Assembly (NCBI GenBank): GCA_013002165.1
Contig: JABDKO010000165.1
Span: 1-59,681, forward strand
Origin: Rhodothermales bacterium
Lineage (GTDB): Bacteria; Bacteroidota; Rhodothermia; Rhodothermales; JABDKH01
DNA: 59,681 nt
Direction: 5' to 3'
How positions within the stretch are numbered: position 1 is the stretch's first letter; each line of letters opens with the position of its first letter. The notes beneath the pieces are model-generated. The model had not been told where the DNA came from. It searched no databases and saw only the letters and a list, made by a program, of their open reading frames with translations. This document shows, piece by piece, positions 1 through 9,234 of the stretch. A program made the position numbers and the translations under genes.

Positions 1-1
1 C

Positions 2-472
2 GCCAAAACAAGCGGACGGGATGACATGGTAATCTGGGACGGTGTCTGCATCGTACACGAGACATTCAGTGAAAAGAAACTCGTGCAGTTGCGCGCTCGC
101 CACCCGGAAGTGAAAGTACTTGCCCACCCGGAATGCGAGGAGGGTGTGCTGCGCCACGCAGATTTTATTGGCTCGACCTCAGAGATTCGGCGTTTTGCGC
201 GAGAGTCCAGTGACATGCAGTTCATTGTAGCAACTGAAGAAGGCATACTGCACCAGATGCGCAAGGACAATCCCGGGAAAAACTTTATTCCAGCCCCTCC
301 CGAGAGCGGATGCCAGTGTAATCAGTGTCCGCACATGCGTCTCAATACGATTGAGAAACTTTACCTGTGTCTGAAGCACGAGCAACCGGAGATATTGATG
401 CGGGAGGACGTTCGCATACGTGCGCTCAAACCGATCGAGCGGATGCTTGAAATGTCAAAAGCGGTCCGTTAG
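2..472 (+). CDS. nadA: quinolinate synthase NadA, C-terminal part (5' end outside window)
   Basis: This is the 3' end of quinolinate synthase, the [4Fe-4S] enzyme that condenses iminoaspartate with dihydroxyacetone phosphate in de novo NAD synthesis. The frame is open from base 2, so the gene enters from outside the window. The visible part has the family's VIWDGVCIVHE segment with a likely cluster Cys, then AHPEC, GSTSEI, and a Cys-rich CQCNQCPHM stretch near the end. The matching internal ATG at base 26 is not the start. It shows that NAD is made from aspartate, so the kynurenine genes further on need not serve NAD synthesis. The family assignment is firm. Confidence 0.93.
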   Translation, partial: AKTSGRDDMVIWDGVCIVHETFSEKKLVQLRARHPEVKVLAHPECEEGVLRHADFIGSTSEIRRFARESSDMQFIVATEEGILHQMRKDNPGKNFIPAPPESGCQCNQCPHMRLNTIEKLYLCLKHEQPEILMREDVRIRALKPIERMLEMSKAVR

Positions 473-474
473 TC

Positions 475-1851
475 CTAGAATGTTACGCGGACGCCAACGA
501 GCGGCTCGAATCGGCGTTCGACTATAAACGTCTTTGTCTCCGCAGCTTCAGGGGTAATATCTTCGTAGGAGTATCTGGAACTGACGAATACCCAGAAGAG
601 ATTGCTGATTTCGTAATCGGTACGGAACGTCAGCGACGTCTGGTCTCCAAGATCGTTAAACAGCGAGAAGAATCCCCTGAGCCCACCTCGATCCTGGCTG
701 AGAGATACTCGAAAACGCTCAATTGAAAGGAACAATCTCAGGTGATATTCGCTCAGAGCCTGATCCCCGAAGTTGCGTTTAAAGTAGTACCAGAATTCAA
801 AGTCTCCGAAAAACATCACGCGGATTTCAGTGACGAAATCTGAGCTGGCCTCGACGCGCGAAAGTCGCGTACCCGCAAGTGCGCCGGGCGGATCATCTGG
901 ACTCAGGTCTTCTGCTTTCTGGATCCGGGCCGCCATATTGGAGACGGGATAAAATGCGCCAAAGTAATCCGCCTGAAATTGACTTCCATTCCTCTGGAAT
1001 CCCATTCGCAGATCGAGACGTGCCAGATCAATGAAATTGTCTGACCCAAGATGTGCCCCGAATGCAATTCCTCCACCAAAGTCCTGGATCCAGGCCGCGC
1101 TGGCATACGGAGACAAAAGAAATTCGCCGACGTTCGCGGCAATGAAGTTCATGTCGGCGTTGAATCCGGTGAGTCGCTTGTTGTCCACATAGGGGAGTCC
1201 AAGGTCTCGAACGGCCGAGAAGCCCAGCCTTAGTGACTGGAGACCTGCATCGTTTGACCAGAAGAACGGAGCCAGAGCGATCCGGCCGCCCCCGATAGTA
1301 TCAAGGAGGAGATCTCCCGTAAAGCCATGGATACTGAGGGCTTTTCCTTCAAACCCGAGTTCAGCGCCCACGGTCCGCTCGTCCCAGGCGGTCTGCGAAC
1401 TGTAAAAGTTTACAAGATGTCCTGTACCGATTCGCATGCGATCTGTGGGGCCGATCCTCATGTGCAGTCCCGATGCACGACGCGGCCTGTATTTGACGAA
1501 TTCGATTGAGCGAAGTGCATCGTATGCCTCATCTGCATCAGAATCGCGGAAGCCAAAAACTCCGGCACGGGCCGTCGCAGACAATCGTGCCGCAAGATCG
1601 CGAGAGATTAACGACGCCGACAGTCTTGTCGCGCCACGCCACTGAGCACCGATCAGTGACACGCCGCCCATAACGTCTACAGTCGATCTGCGAAGCCACC
1701 ACTGACGGGGGATGTCTTCGAACGGGTCATCAGCAGATCCAAAGGCAATTGGTTGGGCTACGGCTACAGGCATCGTTTGCAAGCAGCACATAACAAGTAC
1801 TGATACAAACCCTGCAATTCCGGTATGCCCGAAGCGAAAATTTCGTCGCAT
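475..1851 (-). CDS. predicted outer-membrane beta-barrel protein of unknown function
   Basis: The 458-residue product begins with a basic N-terminus and a hydrophobic stretch ending near VAVAQP, which looks like a signal peptide. The rest is rich in alternating hydrophobic/polar segments with aromatic residues and Gly turns, and the last residue is Phe (GVRVTF), as expected for a Bam-inserted outer-membrane barrel. I see no T9SS C-terminal domain, plug or enzymatic motif. An AGG placed about 5 bases before the ATG supports the start. It is convergent with nadA, with 2 bases between the stops, and divergent from the Lon-domain gene. I do not recognise the family; porin-like or capsule-associated barrels are possible. 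Confidence 0.7.
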   Translation of the reverse strand: MRRNFRFGHTGIAGFVSVLVMCCLQTMPVAVAQPIAFGSADDPFEDIPRQWWLRRSTVDVMGGVSLIGAQWRGATRLSASLISRDLAARLSATARAGVFGFRDSDADEAYDALRSIEFVKYRPRRASGLHMRIGPTDRMRIGTGHLVNFYSSQTAWDERTVGAELGFEGKALSIHGFTGDLLLDTIGGGRIALAPFFWSNDAGLQSLRLGFSAVRDLGLPYVDNKRLTGFNADMNFIAANVGEFLLSPYASAAWIQDFGGGIAFGAHLGSDNFIDLARLDLRMGFQRNGSQFQADYFGAFYPVSNMAARIQKAEDLSPDDPPGALAGTRLSRVEASSDFVTEIRVMFFGDFEFWYYFKRNFGDQALSEYHLRLFLSIERFRVSLSQDRGGLRGFFSLFNDLGDQTSLTFRTDYEISNLFWVFVSSRYSYEDITPEAAETKTFIVERRFEPLVGVRVTF

Positions 1852-1939
1852 ATTACCTGATAATGACCGATTCCATGGGTAAGTTAGGAAAGTTCACGCA
1901 AGCTCCAACGCTGAGTTATCGAATCATAGTGAATCTCGA

Positions 1940-2575
1940 ATGGAGTCTGATAGTCCGCTAATACCGCTTTTCCCGCTTTCGCTGGTCCTGTTTCCCGAAG
2001 AGTCGTTGCCGCTGCACATCTTTGAGCCGCGGTACAAGGCCATGGTAGCCGATGTGCTGGAGGCCGATTCAGAATTTGGCGTCGTTCTGTCACACGAGGG
2101 AAATATTGCCTCGGTGGGTTGCAGCGCCCGTATCACGAAACGGCTATCTGAATCCGACAATGGCGAAATGGATATCATTGTCGTGGGGGACGCAAGGTTT
2201 CAGCTCAACGATCTGGTCGACGGTAGAGCATATATGCAATGTCATCCGACCTGGCTGGATGAAGACTCGAGCGAACGGGACACGCTCATGATCGAGCGCG
2301 TTATTACTCAACACATGCGGCTGCTGGAACTGGCCGGGCGAACGGTTCGACCGTCTCTGTATCAGGATGTAGAGTATGTATCGTATGTAATTGCCCGCAA
2401 TGCTGGTCTCGACCTTGCGCAGAAGCAACTCGTTCTGGAGATGCTGTCTGAAAACGATCGGATCTCATACCTTGTCGACCATATGGAAAAGTTTATTCCC
2501 GAGGTCGAGCAGATCGAGTCGGTCAGAAAAAAGGTGCAGTCGAATGGACATTTTCAAGACTTTCCTCCCGAGTAA
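1940..2575 (+). CDS. LON peptidase substrate-binding (LAN) domain protein
   Basis: A 211-residue soluble protein made almost entirely of the N-terminal domain of Lon protease, without AAA+ or protease domains. The hallmark is near residues 6-30: PLFPLSLVLFPEESLPLHIF followed by EPRYKAM. Such stand-alone proteins are widespread and are thought to bind substrates or partners, but their role is not established. It is first in a tight run with the MBL hydrolase (12-base gap) and the H-box protein (11-base gap). The start follows from the conserved N-terminus; no strong Shine-Dalgarno is present. Confidence 0.88.
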   Translation: MESDSPLIPLFPLSLVLFPEESLPLHIFEPRYKAMVADVLEADSEFGVVLSHEGNIASVGCSARITKRLSESDNGEMDIIVVGDARFQLNDLVDGRAYMQCHPTWLDEDSSERDTLMIERVITQHMRLLELAGRTVRPSLYQDVEYVSYVIARNAGLDLAQKQLVLEMLSENDRISYLVDHMEKFIPEVEQIESVRKKVQSNGHFQDFPPE

Positions 2576-2587
2576 AAGAATACCCAG

Positions 2588-3457
2588 ATGGCAAAGATAG
2601 GCGATTACACACTTCACCCAATTGAGACGGGAACGTTTGGCCTTGACGGAGGCGCCATGTTTGGCGTGGTTCCGAAACCGTTGTGGGAGCGAAGAATGGT
2701 CCCGGATGAGCGAAACCGAATCAAGCTTTCGATGCGGTGTCTGCTGATAGAAGGCGGTGGCAAACTGATTCTTGTTGATAATGGCCTGGGGAATAAATAC
2801 GACCCCAAGTTTGCCGGTTTGTACAATGTTGATCACTCATCTGACACATTGGACGCATCGCTAGCGTCGGCGGGCTTTTCTCGAACCGACATCACAGACG
2901 TCATTTTGACACACCTGCATTTCGATCACGCGGGCGGCAGCACGGAAGAGGTCGATGGGAAGCTTCATGTTGCTTTTGAAAATGCTCGATTTCACGTTCA
3001 GCGAGACCACTGGGTGGCAGCAAACGCGCCGAATGCGCGCGAGCGAGCGTCTTTCTTCCGCGAAAATCTTGAGCCGCTTGCCGCTTCCGGTCAACTGAAC
3101 TTGCTTCACGGCCAACAGGATATTTTTAAGGGTATATCCGTTGATACATTCTTCGGTCACACGGAGTCAATGCAGACAGTGTCGATTTCGGATCCTGATT
3201 CAGAAGACGAAAAGACACTTGTATTCGTGGCCGACCTGCTGCCGACAAGCCATCATCTGGCGCCGGCGTGGACGATGGGATATGACATACGCCCGCTGAA
3301 AACGATGGACGAGAAGGACGCGTTTTTGAAACGTGCGATCGAGGCCGACTGGGATCTGTTTTTCGAGCACGATCCGGACGTTGAAATTGCCCGGGTTATC
3401 CTGGACGAGAGAGGCCGGCCGGTGGTCGCTCAAGCTCGACCTCTCAAGGAACTATAG
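2588..3457 (+). CDS. MBL-fold metallo-hydrolase
   Basis: A 289-residue metallo-beta-lactamase-fold hydrolase. The zinc-binding HxHxDH motif is clear in THLHFDHAGG (about residue 107), with a later FGHTES and a C-terminal DP/H-containing stretch for the remaining ligands. The N-terminus (IETGTFGLDGG) resembles the lactonase/arylesterase-like MBL branch (quorum-quenching lactonases, methyl parathion hydrolases). No signal peptide is visible, so it is probably cytosolic. Substrate cannot be told from the sequence. It follows the Lon-domain gene by 12 bases and is probably co-transcribed. Confidence 0.88.
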   Translation: MAKIGDYTLHPIETGTFGLDGGAMFGVVPKPLWERRMVPDERNRIKLSMRCLLIEGGGKLILVDNGLGNKYDPKFAGLYNVDHSSDTLDASLASAGFSRTDITDVILTHLHFDHAGGSTEEVDGKLHVAFENARFHVQRDHWVAANAPNARERASFFRENLEPLAASGQLNLLHGQQDIFKGISVDTFFGHTESMQTVSISDPDSEDEKTLVFVADLLPTSHHLAPAWTMGYDIRPLKTMDEKDAFLKRAIEADWDLFFEHDPDVEIARVILDERGRPVVAQARPLKEL

Positions 3458-3468
3458 ACAAAAGAGGG

Positions 3469-3753
3469 ATGACTGACAGTTCACTATACAGGGCCATACT
3501 TTCTCGTGTACGAAGCGACATTCGCCAGACGTATCACGATATTAATAACCCGCTGGCCGTATTGTCGGGTAACATTCAACTTCTCGAGCAGTTGTTGGTA
3601 ATGCACGACACGGATGCCGGAGTAATGGAGGTTGTTGACGACATACGCGTTGCCTGTGACCGGATGGCCGAATCGTCGGCATCACTGGACCAGCTAAGTC
3701 TCGAACTCTCAGCAATTCTTGATGACTCACCGCCGGACCCCGCCGGTGAGTAG
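3469..3753 (+). CDS. stand-alone histidine-kinase dimerisation/H-box-like protein
   Basis: A 94-residue protein whose N-terminal half looks like the HisKA dimerisation/phosphoacceptor helix of a sensor kinase: YHDINNPLAVLSGNIQLLEQ, with the candidate phospho-His at residue 23. A second, heptad-like helix follows (about 45-85), so a two-helix hairpin is likely. There is no HATPase domain, receiver or sensor, and the following 270 bases do not restore one. It could be a phosphotransfer or scaffold protein, or a kinase remnant. The ATG is 11 bases after the MBL gene. The family call is by motif only. Confidence 0.6.
   Translation: MTDSSLYRAILSRVRSDIRQTYHDINNPLAVLSGNIQLLEQLLVMHDTDAGVMEVVDDIRVACDRMAESSASLDQLSLELSAILDDSPPDPAGE
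3726..3750 (+). terminator. possible hairpin terminator at the end of the H-box gene
   Basis: CTCACCG (3726-3732) can pair with CGGTGAG (3744-3750) over an 11-base GC-rich loop, just before the stop codon. No U-tract follows, so this is only a weak candidate for ending the 1940-3753 operon. Confidence 0.25.
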
Positions 3754-3922
3754 TCGCTGGTAATTCGAAATACCATAGGAACCTCATAACGGTGACGTAT
3801 TTTAAGGGCACAATCGAGTCCAGCACTTAATAATTCGTGCCTGAGGGCCGATCAATGGGATTCTGGGTCACCTTGATGCCAGACTCATCATTGAGTAACT
3901 TCCCGTACTCCCTAACCTTCTG

Positions 3923-3951
3923 TTGAAGCGTATCCGCGACACCGCTACGAT
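3923..3951 (+). promoter_or_regulatory. candidate promoter of the porU operon
   Basis: TTGAAG (3923-3928) and TACGAT (3946-3951) are separated by exactly 17 bases, a sigma70-like arrangement with 4 of 6 matches in each hexamer. The predicted transcription start (about 3958-3960) lies 65-70 bases before the porU ATG. No convincing Bacteroidota-type TTTG/TAnnTTTG pair was found in this gap (3754-4025). The gap also holds an imperfect dyad at 3759-3774. Confidence 0.4.
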
Positions 3952-3968
3952 TTAATTCGAATTAATCG
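3948..3968. promoter_or_regulatory. palindrome over the predicted porU start of transcription
   Basis: TAATTCGAATTA (3953-3964) is a perfect 12-base palindrome, extended by CGAT on the left and ATCG on the right with one extra T. It directly follows the candidate -10 box and would straddle +1, where an operator would block transcription. Confidence 0.35.
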
Positions 3969-4025
3969 AACCACCCCTGATCATTCGTAGCATTTAGCCC
4001 TTTTTCTCGGGTCAATATTTATAGG

Positions 4026-7000
4026 ATGTCATTGCGGACTTCAATAGTAATTCTAGTACTTGTATTTCTTTGCCCTCCGGGCACTGTCGATGCACAGGTA
4101 CGTGACGTCGATTCACAGGTGTTGTCTTCGAATCGTGAGCTGATATCCTTTCAAGCGACGTGGAATGCGTCACTTCAGGCTTCCCTGGACTCAATCGATA
4201 GCCACATCCTTTCAGGTGGAGATATTCTTCGCCTCGCAGGGGGAGAGTTGGACATCTCTCACCGGGTTGTTCTCGCGTCGAATACTAGTCCATTCGTTCG
4301 TCAGTCCAGTGCGACATACGATGAAGTTGCATTGCCCGCAAACCGGATTAGCGACGATGCGCTTCAATTGCTGGAGCAGGTCAGTAACCGAATCGTCAGC
4401 GTCGGAGTAGTCAGGAAAAGGCCGGTAGCCGTAGTCGCTACTCCCGTTCTGGAATATGATGCGCAGCGGCAGATTCTTCGGCGGTACTCGACTGTTCAGC
4501 TTGAGGTTTCCAAACCAGCGTCGTTCACAACCAGTGCGAAAGCCCTCGGCGTGTCGTCAAATCCTCATCTCGCCGTCGAGCGAAGCGTATTAGCGGACGG
4601 TACAATTTTCAAGATCCCCGTGACCGGTGAGGGTATCTACAGGGTCGATAGGCAGCTGTTGACAGAGCTGGGTATTAATCCGGATGCCGTTGAGCCAAAC
4701 CGGGTACAGATTTTTTCAAATCAGGGTTCGCCGTTACCAGATGCAAACGCGCGACCGCGGATTCCTGATCTGGCGGAGGTTGCCTCACGTATCGTAGGGG
4801 GAGGCGACGGGTCATTTGGTTCCTCTGATGCTGTTGTCTTCTATCTGAACGGTACAACATCCTGGACCTATGACTCTACAGGTGCAACGTGGGACCACAC
4901 AGTGAATCCATTTGATGTGGCCAACTATGTGTTCATCAAGATTGGTACGATTAACGCCCGCCAGGTATCTCTTGCCGCTCCAGAGGGCGTCGTATCTCCT
5001 CAGTCTATCACGACTGTCACAGGGCGATACGTAAACGATTTTGATGTTTTCATGTGGAGTCGTGAGCATGGGTCCGGTCATACATGGGTTAGCAATCCGA
5101 TTCGAGAGAATGGAAGGCTTGATGTAATAAACGAACCTGGGTTGCCGCAGCTTGGAACGGGAACCGCGACATTCGAGGTTCGCACGGCGATAAGTTCGAA
5201 TCCCCGAGCGACAGTAACGTTCGAGAGTGGCTCGACCGTTCTCGCATCTGTTCGAGCTCCATTCTCAATTCTCCCGAATTCACAACAACCAACCGCTGCC
5301 GGGTCGACGTCGCGATTCGATGGTTCTGTGACCCAGGGCGGCAGTGTGACGTTATCGATGGCTCTGGCCGACCAGGCCAATGACCCGCAGGCCTCAATCG
5401 ACTGGGTTAGAATGTTCTATCCACAAAGGCTTGTGGCAGTTGACGAACAGGTCCGGTTTCACACCGCGGATGCCTCATCGGATTCGGAGTTTCTGCTTTC
5501 AGGATTTTCTGCATCACCGATAGTTCTTGACATCACTCGTCCCGACTCGATATTCGGTGTCGCAGTTCGTACTTCCGGCAGCAATTATGCCGTCGATATA
5601 GCTGTTGGCGCGGAGCCTGTTATTCGCGAACTGGTTGCGTACGGTCCCGGTGCGATTCAACGTTTACAATCCGAAGGGGCCATAGCAGTATCCAACCAGA
5701 ACCTGCACGGTCTGGAAGGGCATCCAAGATTCGTAATCGTGACACCCGCCGAATTTCTGGAGAGCGCAAATCGGCTTGCGAATCGAAGGAGAGCCGAAGG
5801 ACTCGATGTTCAGGTCGTGGACATAGAGCATGTCTATAACGAGTTCTCAGGCGGACTAGTTGACATGCGCGCCGTACGAGATTATGTACGTTTCTTGTAC
5901 GACCGTGCTGAAACTGAATTCGAGCTTCCCCGCTATCTGCTACTGTTTGGAGACGGTCACTTCGATTTCCGCAACCTCAGGCAGCTTCCAGAACCTGAAA
6001 ACAACTGGATCCCTCCCTACGAGACGGTAGAGTCTTTTCACCCTGACCGGTCGTACACAAGCGATGATTATTTCGGCTTGCTCGATGAGAATGAGGGCGT
6101 GTGGGTGTACCGCGGCTTTAACGTGGGGAGTACCGAAATGGTCGACATAGGCATCGGACGCATACCCGCTCAGACTGTAGCAGAAGCTGCCAGTATGGTC
6201 AAGAAGATTGAGGACTACGAGAGCCCGGAGTCTTACGGCCCGTGGCGTACAAAATACACGCTGGTTGCAGACGATGCATTTACAGGAGCTACCGGGGCGA
6301 TCGCGGAATCTGATCTTCACATGCAGAATGTCGATTCTGTTGCAGAGCTTGTGGAGAATGAGCTGGCACCGCAAATCAATCAAAAGAAGATTTACGCAGA
6401 ATCGTTTAACCGCGTCTTCCTGAATGAATTCCGAATTCCGGACGCAAAGGCAGAGATCCTCAAATCACTTATCGATGGTACGCTGATATTCAATTACAGC
6501 GGTCACGGTGGTCCAGTCGGTCTTGCACAGGAAGATCTTTTCACCAAGCAAGATGCAGAAGAGCTCACAAACGGAGATAAACTTGCGATCTTTGTAACAG
6601 CAACCTGTTCGTTCGGCTGGTGGGACATAGATGACGCAACCAGCGCTGCTGAAGCACTACTAAAGAATCCCGACGGTGGTGCTGTCGCAATGCTGACTAC
6701 GGTTCGACAGGTGTATACAGCGGGAGATACTACCACGCTTAATCCGGGATTAAACAGGGCTCTGAACAGGGAGTTGTTTCGTCGCGACGAAAACGGGCTT
6801 CCGGTTCGTCTGGGAGATGCCATGCTCGCAACAAAAGGCACACCGGTCGGGCTGATTGGCAATAGCAGAAAATTCAGCCTGCTTGGTGATCCAACAATGC
6901 GCCTGGGCCTCCCTCGCGGTGGTGCAAGTGTTGAGGCCCTGAACGGCACCCCGATCGACACACTTGCCGGCCAATTGAAGGCACTTGATCGCGTTGTGTT

Positions 7001-8018
7001 AAGCGGAGCCATCAGAGATGTACAGGGTAATGTAGATGCCGGTTTTTCGGGGACGGCAACAGTAACCGTTTTCGATGCAGAAAGGCGAATCCTTGTCAAG
7101 TATCCACGCTATATGCCCACACCAGACTACGGCGTTCGGGAAGATCTGATCTGGAGGGGAGATGTGGGTGTTAATGCAGGCCGGTTCGAGGCAACGTTTG
7201 TCGTCCCTAAAGATATCTCGTACAGCAATCTCTCCGGGCGAATTTCTGTATATGCTTCTGGCCCACAGGACGCGGCCGGGTATAGCGAAAATATATTCGT
7301 CGGTGGGACGTCCGATAATCCTCCGAATGATATCGCCGGACCTGAAGTGCGACTGTTTCTTAACGATACCACATTCGTATCGGGCGGGCTTACGAATCCT
7401 GATCCTCAGCTTATTGTCAAGGTTTTCGATGAGAGCGGGATTAATACCGTCGGTGCAGGTGTCGGGCACGAGTTGTTACTCACCGTCAATGGTGACGAGA
7501 TTAACTCGACAGACATCAGCAGTGGCTTTCAGAGTGAGCCCAATTCGTACCAGAAAGGGACGGTTACCTGGGCTCTTTCGGACCTGCCGGATGGACCGGG
7601 CGATCTTGGTGTGCGGATCTGGGACGTCCTGAATAATTCGACAGAGGCAGTGCTCGACTATACGGTGACGGCATCTGAAAGGCTAGCAATAAGAAACGTT
7701 TACAACTACCCGAATCCGATGTCTTCGCGGACACGCTTCGTCTTCGAGCATAATCAGGTACCAGGCACCCAGGCGGACGTGTTGATCCGTGTGTATACGA
7801 TCGATGGACGTCCCGTCCGGACGATTGAGAGTGCTGATGCGCTGCCGGAAGGCGTGCTTACCGGAGGTCCCGTCAGTGTACCCTGGGACGGACTTGATGA
7901 AGATCTTGACCGGCTGGCTACGGGAATTTATCTGTACAAAGTACGCGTAGAGGTCGATTCGCCCGAAGGAGGGCGTCAGGTGGCCGAGCAGATTGAGAAA
8001 ATTGCGCTTATTCGGTGA
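4026..8018 (+). CDS. porU: type IX secretion system sortase PorU (C25 gingipain-like)
   Basis: PorU is the surface cysteine protease/sortase of the T9SS: it removes the C-terminal signal domain of cargo and joins cargo to the cell-surface anchor. The 1330-residue product has a signal peptide (residues 1-24, ending DAQ), a long beta-rich N-terminal region, then the C25 catalytic region. The catalytic His lies in NYSGHGGPVG (His827) and the catalytic Cys in FVTATCSFGWWD (Cys861). A late KFSLLGDPTMRLGLP block is typical of the family. The C-terminal 100 residues form a T9SS-type CTD (YPNPMSSRTRF to EKIALIR), as PorU proteins often carry. porV follows after 51 bases. PorU is the usual name in this genomic context. 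Confidence 0.93.
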   Translation: MSLRTSIVILVLVFLCPPGTVDAQVRDVDSQVLSSNRELISFQATWNASLQASLDSIDSHILSGGDILRLAGGELDISHRVVLASNTSPFVRQSSATYDEVALPANRISDDALQLLEQVSNRIVSVGVVRKRPVAVVATPVLEYDAQRQILRRYSTVQLEVSKPASFTTSAKALGVSSNPHLAVERSVLADGTIFKIPVTGEGIYRVDRQLLTELGINPDAVEPNRVQIFSNQGSPLPDANARPRIPDLAEVASRIVGGGDGSFGSSDAVVFYLNGTTSWTYDSTGATWDHTVNPFDVANYVFIKIGTINARQVSLAAPEGVVSPQSITTVTGRYVNDFDVFMWSREHGSGHTWVSNPIRENGRLDVINEPGLPQLGTGTATFEVRTAISSNPRATVTFESGSTVLASVRAPFSILPNSQQPTAAGSTSRFDGSVTQGGSVTLSMALADQANDPQASIDWVRMFYPQRLVAVDEQVRFHTADASSDSEFLLSGFSASPIVLDITRPDSIFGVAVRTSGSNYAVDIAVGAEPVIRELVAYGPGAIQRLQSEGAIAVSNQNLHGLEGHPRFVIVTPAEFLESANRLANRRRAEGLDVQVVDIEHVYNEFSGGLVDMRAVRDYVRFLYDRAETEFELPRYLLLFGDGHFDFRNLRQLPEPENNWIPPYETVESFHPDRSYTSDDYFGLLDENEGVWVYRGFNVGSTEMVDIGIGRIPAQTVAEAASMVKKIEDYESPESYGPWRTKYTLVADDAFTGATGAIAESDLHMQNVDSVAELVENELAPQINQKKIYAESFNRVFLNEFRIPDAKAEILKSLIDGTLIFNYSGHGGPVGLAQEDLFTKQDAEELTNGDKLAIFVTATCSFGWWDIDDATSAAEALLKNPDGGAVAMLTTVRQVYTAGDTTTLNPGLNRALNRELFRRDENGLPVRLGDAMLATKGTPVGLIGNSRKFSLLGDPTMRLGLPRGGASVEALNGTPIDTLAGQLKALDRVVLSGAIRDVQGNVDAGFSGTATVTVFDAERRILVKYPRYMPTPDYGVREDLIWRGDVGVNAGRFEATFVVPKDISYSNLSGRISVYASGPQDAAGYSENIFVGGTSDNPPNDIAGPEVRLFLNDTTFVSGGLTNPDPQLIVKVFDESGINTVGAGVGHELLLTVNGDEINSTDISSGFQSEPNSYQKGTVTWALSDLPDGPGDLGVRIWDVLNNSTEAVLDYTVTASERLAIRNVYNYPNPMSSRTRFVFEHNQVPGTQADVLIRVYTIDGRPVRTIESADALPEGVLTGGPVSVPWDGLDEDLDRLATGIYLYKVRVEVDSPEGGRQVAEQIEKIALIR

Positions 8019-8069
8019 TACGCGCAACCGATACCTAAATAACGAGTGAAAACATAACTTATCTTAAAA

Positions 8070-9215
8070 ATGAACCGTTTCACAATCATTCCGACCAACA
8101 TGATCAGAAGGATAATTCTACCTTCGATTCTGGCCATGACATTCATGGCTCAGTCAGCCACCGCGCAGGTAGGCGGAGCAGGAGTCGTCTTTCTGAAGAT
8201 TGAACCTGACAGCCGCGCCGCAGGCATGGGCAACTCGGGAGTCGCACTTGCAGATAATGCCAGCGCTATCTTCTGGAATCCGGCAGGCCTGGCTTTCCAA
8301 ACCGGTTCCGAAGCTGGAATCACTCACTCAAACTGGCTCCCTGAATTCAACGCAGGTCTGTTCTACGAATACCTGGTTGGAAAACGCAACGTACCCGGTT
8401 GGGGTACCTTCGGGGCTCACGTTACCTACTTGAACCTGGGCGAACATGAAGGTCGCGACGAACAGAACATTCCTACGGGAACGTTCCGTGCGTATGACCT
8501 GGCCCTGGGTGCATCGTATGGTGCCAAGATTTCAAACCGGTTTGCGCTGGGCACAAGTCTTCGGTTCATCTATTCGAACCTTGCTCCCGGTCAGACAGTT
8601 TCCGCTCAGGAAACGCGGGCTGGCGTGTCAACCGCAGTTGACTTTGCCGGATTGTACCGTACGCCCAAATTCAACCTTGGCAATGTGCCTACAACATTCT
8701 CGTTTGGCTTCAACCTTGCCAACATGGGGCCGAAAATTCAGTACTCAGACTCTGATCAGGCTGACCCGATTCCAACCAACTTACGGTTTGGAACCGCCTT
8801 TGCATTTGATTTCGACGAGTACAATGCTTTGAACTTCACGCTTGATTTCAATAAGGATCTAATCGACGTGGATTCAACAGGAGCAGAGCCTTTCTATAAG
8901 GCGATTTTCTCCTCATGGAAAGGACTGGACATTAATCTTAACCCGAGTGATCCGACGGAACTGGAAAGAGTTGGTGTCGCACGACAGATTACCGTTGGCG
9001 GTGGTCTCGAGTACTGGTATGATCAGCTTCTTGCACTTCGGGGAGGATACTTTTACGAGGATCCGTACAACGGCAACCGTCAGTTCCTTACTCTCGGAGC
9101 GGGAATCCGGTATAACATAATTGGAGTCGATTTCTCGTACATCTACGGGATTACAGAAGACTCTCCTCTGGACAACACGATGCGATTCTCATTGCTGCTC
9201 GAGTTCGCCGGATAA
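8070..9215 (+). CDS. porV: type IX secretion system outer-membrane protein PorV (LptO)
   Basis: PorV is the FadL/OmpP1-type 14-strand barrel that shuttles T9SS cargo from the translocon to the PorU attachment complex. The 381-residue product carries a signal peptide ending ATAQ and the family's diagnostic opening after it: FLKIEPDSRAAGMGNSGVAL, then ASAIFWNPAGLA. Repeated amphipathic strands run to the end. Neighbouring porU confirms the identity. Two starts are possible: ATG 8070, or ATG 8100, which gives a more usual signal peptide beginning MIRRIILPS. Neither has a good Shine-Dalgarno. Confidence 0.93.
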   Translation: MNRFTIIPTNMIRRIILPSILAMTFMAQSATAQVGGAGVVFLKIEPDSRAAGMGNSGVALADNASAIFWNPAGLAFQTGSEAGITHSNWLPEFNAGLFYEYLVGKRNVPGWGTFGAHVTYLNLGEHEGRDEQNIPTGTFRAYDLALGASYGAKISNRFALGTSLRFIYSNLAPGQTVSAQETRAGVSTAVDFAGLYRTPKFNLGNVPTTFSFGFNLANMGPKIQYSDSDQADPIPTNLRFGTAFAFDFDEYNALNFTLDFNKDLIDVDSTGAEPFYKAIFSSWKGLDINLNPSDPTELERVGVARQITVGGGLEYWYDQLLALRGGYFYEDPYNGNRQFLTLGAGIRYNIIGVDFSYIYGITEDSPLDNTMRFSLLLEFAG

Positions 9216-9234
9216 TAAATCCAGATCAATACCC

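Noticed and set aside
6503-7099. 198-codon minus-strand frame inside porU
   Set aside because: It is antisense to the catalytic region of PorU, including both catalytic residues; its Ser/Pro/Arg-rich translation is typical of a shadow frame.
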